A program made the translations under genes and the position numbers. The notes beneath the pieces were generated by a model, which made no database searches, was not told the DNA's origin, and saw only the letters and a list, made by a program, of their open reading frames with translations. Below are positions 17,184 to 21,772 of a stretch of DNA of 21,772 nt, piece after piece. Source of the DNA: JAXJQF01 sp036311285 (GTDB taxonomy: Bacteria; Pseudomonadota; Gammaproteobacteria; Enterobacterales; Succinivibrionaceae); assembly GCA_036311285.1 (NCBI GenBank), contig JAXJQF010000060.1:1-21772 (forward strand), given 5' to 3'. The stretch's first letter is position 1; each line of letters begins with the position of its first letter.

Positions 17184-17714
17184 TTATTGCTTAATTTCTA
17201 GGTTTGCTTCTTCCTTTAATTGTTCTAACCAGTTATATACTCTATCTACAGTCAAATCTTCTTGGTTATCCGCATCTAGTGGAAGCCCTACAAATGAAGA
17301 ATTATCTTCGTCTAGTGATAGTACACTAGTAAAAGTATATCCTTCTGTAGACCACTTGCCGACAAATTTAGCATTCTTTTCTTTTAGGTAATTATAAAGT
17401 TTGCCCATTCCATCTACAAAGAACTCTGAATAACCAATTTGGTCACCTAACCCAAATAACGCAAATGTTTTGTTTGTTATGTCGATATCGCTGAGTTTAT
17501 TTTTAAATTCATCCATGTCACTTTGCAGTTCTCCAAGATACCATGTTGGAGTTCCTAATATGATTAAATCATAGTTTAAGATTATAGAAGCATCTTCAAC
17601 TTTCCTAACATCAAATATATCTCTGTTATACTCAGCAAGTAGGTCATACATTAAATTGGCAACCTCTTCAGTATGCCCTGTATCACTGCCATAAAATATT
17701 CCAATCTTAGACAT
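17184..17714 (-). CDS. fldB: Long-chain flavodoxin (FldB-like)
   Basis: A small FMN electron carrier that can replace ferredoxin when iron is scarce. The FMN phosphate loop is SDTGHTEEVA (from residue 10), followed by LGTPTWYLGELQSD with the flavin-stacking Trp, and FGLGDQIGYSEFF with the second flavin-contact region. The about 20-residue insertion typical of long-chain flavodoxins is present (WSTEGYTFTSVLSL). Length 176 equals E. coli FldA. The phosphate loop is FldA-like, but the second half (GLGDQ, FVGKWSTEGYTFTS, FVGLPLDADNQEDLT) is closer to FldB, so the symbol is provisional. A GAGGG site precedes the ATG. A perfect Fur-type palindrome at 17788-17802 overlaps the -35 region, which predicts induction under iron limitation. 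Confidence 0.9.
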   Translation of the reverse strand: MSKIGIFYGSDTGHTEEVANLMYDLLAEYNRDIFDVRKVEDASIILNYDLIILGTPTWYLGELQSDMDEFKNKLSDIDITNKTFALFGLGDQIGYSEFFVDGMGKLYNYLKEKNAKFVGKWSTEGYTFTSVLSLDEDNSSFVGLPLDADNQEDLTVDRVYNWLEQLKEEANLEIKQ

Positions 17715-17769
17715 TTATGTGCCCTCATTTTTTATTACCATTAAGATAATTCTAAACATACTCACACGA

Positions 17770-17802
17770 ATTATAAAGTGGTAAATATGATAATAATTAT
17801 CA
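17770..17802 (-). promoter_or_regulatory. Fur box overlapping the flavodoxin promoter
   Basis: TGATAATAATTATCA at 17788-17802 is a perfect 7-1-7 palindrome matching the Fur consensus TGATAATNATTATCA. On the minus strand a perfect TATAAT (17775-17770) lies so that the -35 position, 17 bases upstream, falls inside the palindrome. Fur with Fe2+ would block RNA polymerase here, giving flavodoxin expression when iron is low. The match is seen directly; binding is inference from the known Fur motif. Confidence 0.8.
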
Positions 17803-17961
17803 GTTTTAAAGCAGATTTTTAAATGGTTGACATATAAAGACAGAATAAAACGTTTATTGGATGATAATAATCTATGAAGGAGTGTATTGTAATAGAATAT
17901 TGAAAATCATGTTACACAAGTATTAAATCGTTGTAAATGTCCTTTTTTCTATCAGTAATTG

Positions 17962-17970
17962 TGATATTAT
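17962..17970 (+). promoter_or_regulatory. candidate extended -10 for pykA
   Basis: TGATATTAT fits TGnTATAAT with one mismatch, 50 bases before the pykA ATG. TTGTAA at 17931-17936 is too far upstream to be its -35. Confidence 0.4.
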
Positions 17971-18020
17971 CTAAGTATTATTCAGTAAAACAAAATATGA
18001 AGTTTAATTAAGGACTAATT

Positions 18021-19457
18021 ATGTTTAGACGTACGAAAATTGTATGTACCATGGGGCCTGCATTAGATAAGCCAGGTGTGTTAGAAGAGCTAATAAAGGC
18101 TGGTGCAAATGTAATGCGCTTAAATTTTTCTCATGGAACTTTTGAGGATCATTTACAAAGAGTTACAAAAGTAAGAGAAATCTCTAAAAGATTAGGGATT
18201 GTTGTTGCAATTTTCGGCGATTTACAAGGTCCAAAGATCAGAATTTCAACTTTCAAAGATGGTAAGATCGAACTTAAGACAGGTGATTTGTTTGTATTAG
18301 ATGCTGACATGGAACCAGGTGAAGGTACTCAAGAAGCAGTAGGTATCGATTATAAGAACTTACCTGAAGATGTTAAAACCGGTGACGTATTAGTGCTAGA
18401 TGACGGTAGGGTTCAATTATCAGTTGTTTCTGTTAAAGCAAATAAAATCACTACATCTGTGTTGGTCCCAGGTCCTTTATCTAATAATAAGGGTATTAAT
18501 AAGAAAGGTGGTGGATTAAGTGCTCCAGCTTTAACTGAAAAGGATTGTAAAGATATAAAGAATGCTGCTAAGTTAGATGTTGACTTTATTGCAGTTTCAT
18601 TCCCTAGAACGAGTGCAGACATTGAACTTGCTAGAAAATTATTAAGAGAAGCTGGTAGTGATGCAAAAATTATTGCTAAGGTTGAAAGAGCAGAGGTTGT
18701 TAGTACAGAAGAAAACATGCGTGATGTAATTTCAGCTAGTGATGTGGTAATGGTTGCTCGTGGTGATTTAGGCGTTGAAATTGGTGATTCAGAACTAATG
18801 GGCGTTCAAAAGCGTTTAATTAAGTTATCTCGTCAATTAGATAAGCCTGTTATAACTGCTACACAGATGATGGATTCAATGATTAAGTCTCCAATGCCTA
18901 CTCGTGCGGAAGTAATGGACGTAGCGAATGCTGTATTAGATAGTACAGATGCTGTTATGCTTTCTGCTGAAACAGCAGCTGGTGACTATCCTGTAGAAAC
19001 AGTATGTGCAATGGCTCAAGTATGTCGTGGTGCAGAAAAAAATCCTATAATGACTGTTTCAACTTATAGAACGGACAAACTCTTTGATTCTAGTGAAGAA
19101 ACAATTGCGATGTCTGCAATGTTTGCTGCTAACCACCTTCCTTATATCAAAGGTATAGTTAGTTTAACCGAATCAGGTCGTACACCATTATTAATGAGTA
19201 GATTACACTCTAATCTTCCGATTTTTGCTTTAACTCCAAATCAAAGAACGTTAAATTGGTGTAATTTATACAGAGGGGTTTACCCATTAGAATTTGAAAA
19301 CTCAAATCATACAAGTATGGTTGATGTAACAAAGGCAGCCCTAAAAGCTTTGAAGAAAAAAGGGTATTTAAAACATGGGGATTGGGTAATTGTAACTCAT
19401 GGAGATACAAAGGAAATGGGGTTAACTAATAACCTTAAGATTTTAATGGTTGAGTAG
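18021..19457 (+). CDS. pykA: Pyruvate kinase, PykA type
   Basis: Glycolytic enzyme converting phosphoenolpyruvate and ADP to pyruvate and ATP. R33, N35 and S37 in MRLNFSHG bind phosphate and K+, GDLQGPKIRIS follows, and catalytic K220 with metal ligand E222 lie in IIAKVERAE. The B domain runs from about 70 to 170, and the signature ATQMMDSM...PTRAEVMDVANAV and DAVMLSAETAAGDYP follow. The C-terminal domain is complete (ESGRTPLLMSRL, GDWVIVTHGDT). At 478 residues, with GPLSNNKGINKKGGGLSA and an ILMVE end, it matches E. coli PykA (480), the AMP/sugar-phosphate-activated isoform, better than the fructose-bisphosphate-activated PykF. AAGGA at 18010-18014 supports the start. Monocistronic. Confidence 0.96.
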   Translation: MFRRTKIVCTMGPALDKPGVLEELIKAGANVMRLNFSHGTFEDHLQRVTKVREISKRLGIVVAIFGDLQGPKIRISTFKDGKIELKTGDLFVLDADMEPGEGTQEAVGIDYKNLPEDVKTGDVLVLDDGRVQLSVVSVKANKITTSVLVPGPLSNNKGINKKGGGLSAPALTEKDCKDIKNAAKLDVDFIAVSFPRTSADIELARKLLREAGSDAKIIAKVERAEVVSTEENMRDVISASDVVMVARGDLGVEIGDSELMGVQKRLIKLSRQLDKPVITATQMMDSMIKSPMPTRAEVMDVANAVLDSTDAVMLSAETAAGDYPVETVCAMAQVCRGAEKNPIMTVSTYRTDKLFDSSEETIAMSAMFAANHLPYIKGIVSLTESGRTPLLMSRLHSNLPIFALTPNQRTLNWCNLYRGVYPLEFENSNHTSMVDVTKAALKALKKKGYLKHGDWVIVTHGDTKEMGLTNNLKILMVE

Positions 19458-19892
19458 AACTTATACTTTGTTTTAGATTTTATTGTAACTATATTTATTT
19501 CTATTCTTATAGTTGTAGATATAGTTACTTTTATTTTTATTTCTAATAAATTTATGAAACTTGTGTTAAATTTATTCAAAAAGTATGAAATAAATGTCTT
19601 TGATTTGTTATTTTATTTCATTAAAAAATCTCTTAAAGTAGTCAAAAATTTTTGAAAACATTATCAAAATGGTGAGATGTACTGAATTTTAGATATATGT
19701 CATATTTTCAACTATTATTTGCCTAAAATTTAGCTAATTATTTTAATAATAATGTAATATACGTCTCAAAAGATACATATACAAGAAATAGATAAAATTA
19801 AAAAATTACTAAAATTAAAAAATATAAAAATATTGGTTGATTACAATGTTTTTTATAATTATTTGGTATGAATAATTATACATGGGATTAGT
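19458..19892. other. AT-rich gap between pykA and the small-peptide cassette
   Basis: 435 bases with the probable pykA terminator at the left. A TATAAT at 19854-19859 (TTGGTT at 19833-19838, 15-base spacer) is a weak promoter candidate for the following cassette. Nothing else is recognised on either strand. Confidence 0.4.
19485..19540 (+). terminator. probable terminator after pykA
   Basis: Perfect 10-bp inverted repeat GTAACTATAT (19485-19494) / ATATAGTTAC (19519-19528) enclosing a second small stem CTAT-TCTT-ATAG, followed by a T-rich run. The stem is AT-rich and the loop long, so it is probably a moderate terminator. Confidence 0.55.
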
Positions 19893-20015
19893 ATGATTAG
19901 CTTAAACATTTCGACTTTAGAAGTAGTAATGTTTTACATTGTTCTTGTATGCGTTTCTAACTTCTTAAAAAACTTAACTGTTTGTTCTTTAGATTTATCT
20001 AAGGAGGTAATGTAA
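19893..20015 (+). CDS. 40-residue membrane peptide overlapping the next gene
   Basis: A short frame that reads MISLNISTLEVVMFYIVLVC, then SNFLKNLTVC and SLDLSKEVM. Residues 9-25 form one transmembrane helix, followed by a charged tail. GGGA at 19884-19887, five bases before the ATG, is a plausible ribosome site. The stop codon overlaps the ATG of the 182-residue gene by one base (TAATG), and the strong Shine-Dalgarno of that gene lies inside this frame. This arrangement, with terminators on both sides of the pair, argues for a real coupled gene. The topology and role are unknown. It could be a regulatory leader peptide for its neighbour, a membrane partner of it, or a toxin-like peptide; the sequence does not decide. 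Confidence 0.55.
   Translation: MISLNISTLEVVMFYIVLVCVSNFLKNLTVCSLDLSKEVM
20001..20008 (+). promoter_or_regulatory. Strong Shine-Dalgarno of the 182-residue gene
   Basis: AAGGAGGT, a full match to the anti-Shine-Dalgarno, six bases before the ATG at 20015. It is the best ribosome site in the window and decides this start; it lies inside the overlapping 40-codon frame, which suggests translation of one affects the other. Confidence 0.85.
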
Positions 20016-20563
20016 TGAGCATTATCTCTGCGGTGGATTCTCTAGTATTAGCTATACTACTTAGTAAAGAAAGTAATGAAGCTGAAGGTTATTTTAAATA
20101 TCTTATTCAAATTAGAGATTCAGTTTATAAGAATTTATCTAAGCTAAATTATTCTGAAAGTTGTTGTAATGAAGTTAACAGTATTATGACAGAGTTCTCA
20201 AATGAGTTTATTATCCCAAATTATCCTCAATGGGGACAGTACCAAGATTTGAATAAAAAATTAAGCAGAAACTTTTTCGTAAGCTTAAATGAATGTATTC
20301 ATAGATACAAAAAGTATAGAAGTGAAGAAGATTTATCATTGATTGCCTTATATGATTATTTATTATCTTTAGGTTTTAAAGGTAATCACAGTGAAGAAAG
20401 TATTGCAATTATTAGAGATAGATTATCTGATTTATTAGATGTACCTCGTCAGTTATCTTTCTCAAGTAACTACAAGCCGTATGAACCTAAGAAGGAACAA
20501 AATCTTTGTAATGTATTAACATCGGTTTTTGTATTATTCATGTGCTGTGTAGTTTTTTTGTAG
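20015..20563 (+). CDS. 182-residue tail-anchored protein of unknown function
   Basis: No family is recognised. Residues 1-155 look mainly helical and soluble: a mildly hydrophobic first helix (SAVDSLVLAILL), then charged helices around 20-60, 75-125 and 130-145, with a CC pair near 50. The protein ends in a single hydrophobic segment (NVLTSVFVLFMCCVVFL, 166-182) with no residue after it, so it is predicted to be tail-anchored with the helical part in the cytoplasm. It is preceded by a strong Shine-Dalgarno and an overlapping 40-residue membrane peptide, and followed by a strong terminator. No neighbour gives a functional clue. A membrane-bound pair with the small peptide is a hypothesis. Codon use does not stand out from surrounding genes. 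Confidence 0.85.
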   Translation: MSIISAVDSLVLAILLSKESNEAEGYFKYLIQIRDSVYKNLSKLNYSESCCNEVNSIMTEFSNEFIIPNYPQWGQYQDLNKKLSRNFFVSLNECIHRYKKYRSEEDLSLIALYDYLLSLGFKGNHSEESIAIIRDRLSDLLDVPRQLSFSSNYKPYEPKKEQNLCNVLTSVFVLFMCCVVFL

Positions 20564-20622
20564 CAACTTAAACATTTAACTTATCTCAAACTAACTATAA
20601 AACTATCTGACATCGTATCTTT

Positions 20623-20651
20623 GAGAAGTGGAAGCACTTCTCTTTTTTTTT
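20623..20651 (+). terminator. Strong terminator after the 182-residue gene
   Basis: Perfect 8-bp stem GAGAAGTG/CACTTCTC around a GAAG loop, followed by nine T. It closes the two-gene cassette. Confidence 0.9.
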
Positions 20652-20744
20652 CTATTGATAAAAGAAAATTATAATGTTCTAATTAAACAAGGTTAAAATC
20701 TTAAAGTGTAATAAAATTTATAACCACTATATATATTTAAATAA

Positions 20745-21170
20745 ATGGTGATTAGATTGAAAAAGAATCTTGAAGTGACTTGTGCAATTATAAAAAACGG
20801 TGATAGTTTTTTTTGTGCACGTAGAGCTAGTACTGAAAAATCAATGCCATCGAAAATAGAGTTTCCAGGAGGGAAAGTTTATAAAGGTGAATTAAAAGAA
20901 GATTGTATTGTACGTGAAATAAAAGAAGAACTTGGTATTGATATTTATTTAATTGAAGATCTAGTAACCATCAAACATGAGTATGAAGATTTTATAATTA
21001 TATTGCATGTATTTGTATGTGGAATCAAATATGGAGATATAAAATTAACAGTACACGACGAAGGTTATTGGTGCAGTTTTGATGAACTGTTGAGATTTGA
21101 TTGGGATGAATGTGACATCAAGATATTTCCGTATCTTAAGGAATTTTTAGAGTCTAAAGATAAACAATAA
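20745..21170 (+). CDS. MutT/NudG-like Nudix hydrolase
   Basis: A 141-residue enzyme predicted to hydrolyse nucleoside triphosphates to monophosphates plus pyrophosphate, probably damaged or modified (d)NTPs. The Nudix box GX5EX7REUXEEXGU is complete at 43-65 (GKVYKGE, then REIKEELGI), giving all Mg2+ ligands, preceded by KIEFPGGK as in MutT and NudG. Near the end, YWCSFDELLRFDW aligns better with the WCSPEE region of the CTP pyrophosphohydrolase NudG than with MutT. The substrate is therefore uncertain: 8-oxo-dGTP or (d)CTP derivatives are both possible. No ribosome site precedes the ATG; TTG at 20757 is an alternative start that would lose four residues. It is preceded by a strong terminator, so it has its own promoter. 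Confidence 0.88.
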   Translation: MVIRLKKNLEVTCAIIKNGDSFFCARRASTEKSMPSKIEFPGGKVYKGELKEDCIVREIKEELGIDIYLIEDLVTIKHEYEDFIIILHVFVCGIKYGDIKLTVHDEGYWCSFDELLRFDWDECDIKIFPYLKEFLESKDKQ

Positions 21171-21248
21171 ATCACTTATAAAGTAATACTTTATGATGAA
21201 TATTAGAGTTTTTACGTCATTTAAATCTGATTGAATTTTATAATTGTG

Positions 21249-21257
21249 TGATATAAT
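21249..21257 (+). promoter_or_regulatory. perfect extended -10 of the hydrolase gene
   Basis: TGATATAAT is an exact TGnTATAAT. TTGAAT at 21231-21236 would be a -35 with a 15-base spacer. Transcription should start near 21264, directly at the palindrome that follows. Confidence 0.6.
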
Positions 21258-21264
21258 TCTAAAG

Positions 21265-21288
21265 TTTTGTAATAGCGTAATTACAAAA
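21265..21288. promoter_or_regulatory. palindrome at the transcription start (operator candidate)
   Basis: Perfect inverted repeat TTTTGTAAT (21265-21273) / ATTACAAAA (21280-21288) with a 6-base spacer, starting about eight bases after a perfect extended -10. The placement suggests an operator for a dimeric repressor. A terminator of the Nudix gene is less likely because the stem is AT-rich and has no T-run. Confidence 0.5.
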
Positions 21289-21323
21289 TTATTTTAAATT
21301 TTTTAAATTAGATAATAAGTGGC

Positions 21324-21772
21324 TTGAGTTATGCAACACACACACACACAGATAAACTGTTTAAAAGTTTCGATGGTAAAGAAATATTTTACCGAGTATG
21401 GAATGAATTAAAATCTTCAAATAAGAAAGCGTTAATCATTGTTCACAGAGGTCATGAGCATTCAGCAAGAATGCAACATATAGTTGATGAATTAGGTTTA
21501 GATGACTTTGTGATGTTTTGTATGGATGCTAGAGGTCATGGATTAACTGAAGGTGTGAGAGGTTATAGTCCTAGTTTCGGTACAAATGTAAAAGACCTTG
21601 ATTGTTTCGTTAAACACATTTGTGAAAATTACGATATTCCTGTTGAAAATATTTCAGTTATCGCTCAAAGTGTTGGTGCTGTGTATGCTTTAACTTGGGT
21701 GCATGACTATGCTCCAAAGATTAAGTGCTTAATATTAGGTAGTCCTGCTTTAAATATCAATTTATATGTTCC
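21324..21772 (+). CDS. alpha/beta hydrolase, N-terminal part, runs off the window (possibly bifunctional with a methyltransferase)
   Basis: The frame continues to the window end without a stop. It contains HRGHEHSARM (from residue 41 counted from TTG 21324), MDARGHGLTEGVRGYSPSFGT, and the nucleophile elbow AQSVG with S116, then HDYAPKIKCLILGSPAL. The HRGHEHS and ARGHG...GYSPSFGT motifs are those I recall from gammaproteobacterial proteins annotated as bifunctional alpha/beta hydrolase/class I SAM-dependent methyltransferase; the second domain would lie outside this window. The start is doubtful. In the present frame only TTG at 21324 is available after a stop at 21309, and it has no ribosome site at good distance. 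ATG at 21331 has AAGTGG (21317-21322) eight bases upstream, but is out of frame because of the CA tract that follows. Removing one CA unit would restore the frame. Confidence 0.85.
   Translation, partial: MSYATHTHTDKLFKSFDGKEIFYRVWNELKSSNKKALIIVHRGHEHSARMQHIVDELGLDDFVMFCMDARGHGLTEGVRGYSPSFGTNVKDLDCFVKHICENYDIPVENISVIAQSVGAVYALTWVHDYAPKIKCLILGSPALNINLYV
21336..21350 (+). repeat. (AC)7A dinucleotide tract at the 5' end of the hydrolase gene
   Basis: Seven consecutive CA units directly after the codons ATG CAA and before the conserved hydrolase frame. From ATG 21331 the current tract leads to a stop at 21409-21411 after 26 codons. With one unit less (or two more) the ATG reads into the hydrolase. 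From TTG 21324 the current tract encodes THTHT in frame. This is the structure of a slipped-strand phase-variation switch. Confidence 0.7.

Larger units (their letters stand above)
17715..18020. other. divergent regulatory region between flavodoxin and pykA
   Basis: 306 bases holding the flavodoxin promoter and Fur-type box on its left side and the pykA promoter on its right. A TTGACA at 17827-17832 has no -10 at usable spacing. A nine-codon ATG frame at 17874 after no ribosome site is not called. Nothing else is recognised. Confidence 0.45.
21171..21323. other. short intergenic region with promoter and palindrome
   Basis: 153 bases between the Nudix gene and the partial hydrolase gene, containing the extended -10 at 21249-21257 and the palindrome at 21265-21288. 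Confidence 0.45.

Noticed and set aside
17874..17909. nine-to-ten-codon ATG frame upstream of pykA
   Set aside because: Too short, no ribosome site before it, and no regulatory codon run that would suggest an attenuator.
1..21772. CRISPR arrays, tRNA/rRNA genes, insertion sequences or prophage genes
   Set aside because: Looked for repeated spacers, cloverleaf-like GC-rich blocks and transposase or phage proteins; none seen.

Overview
The window comes from an AT-rich genome with gammaproteobacterial housekeeping genes. Mfd, DusC, the acyl-CoA thioesterase YciA, a long-chain flavodoxin and a PykA-type pyruvate kinase all read like their Escherichia coli counterparts, often at nearly the same length. 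Several other genes look more like those of gut Firmicutes: a short tRNA dehydratase (TcdA), a PDC/PAS-like hybrid histidine kinase and a DUF3737 beta-helix protein. This mixture suggests an anaerobic host-associated gammaproteobacterium. The Succinivibrionaceae are my best guess, but the family assignment is inference.

Layout. Positions 1-56 may hold the tail of an upstream gene, followed by an AT-rich leader. 354-3806 encodes a large soluble diguanylate cyclase (degenerate STAND-like ATPase, TPR, GAF, GGDEF) that ends at a terminator. On the minus strand, mfd (7739-4293) overlaps a small secreted protein gene (4303-3884). tcdA (7957-8649) is divergent from mfd and has its own terminator. 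A membrane hybrid histidine kinase follows (9053-11977). DUF3737, a MATE exporter and dusC (12071-15353) form a likely operon, the first two overlapping by one base, closed by a bidirectional terminator shared with a convergent lipoprotein gene (15993-15511).

After a 553-base gap come yciA (16547-16996) and a convergent flavodoxin gene (17714-17184) whose promoter carries a perfect 7-1-7 Fur-type palindrome. pykA occupies 18021-19457. Next is an isolated two-gene cassette: a 40-residue membrane peptide (19893-20015) overlapping a 182-residue tail-anchored protein of unknown function (20015-20563), with terminators on both sides. A MutT/NudG-like Nudix hydrolase (20745-21170) precedes a partial alpha/beta hydrolase gene that runs off the right edge. 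The 5' end of that gene lies across a (CA)7 tract that puts the best-placed ATG out of frame, so it may be phase variable.

How the genes fit together. Most are independent housekeeping or sensing functions: c-di-GMP synthesis, transcription-coupled repair, tRNA modification, iron-responsive electron transfer, glycolysis and nucleotide-pool cleaning. No tRNA, rRNA, CRISPR array, transposase or phage gene was found. Several plus-strand genes have an extended -10 element of the form TGATATNNT near the start. The parts most worth a second look are the 40/182-residue cassette, the CA tract with the nearby palindrome, the architecture of the 1150-residue cyclase, and the DUF3737-MATE pair.
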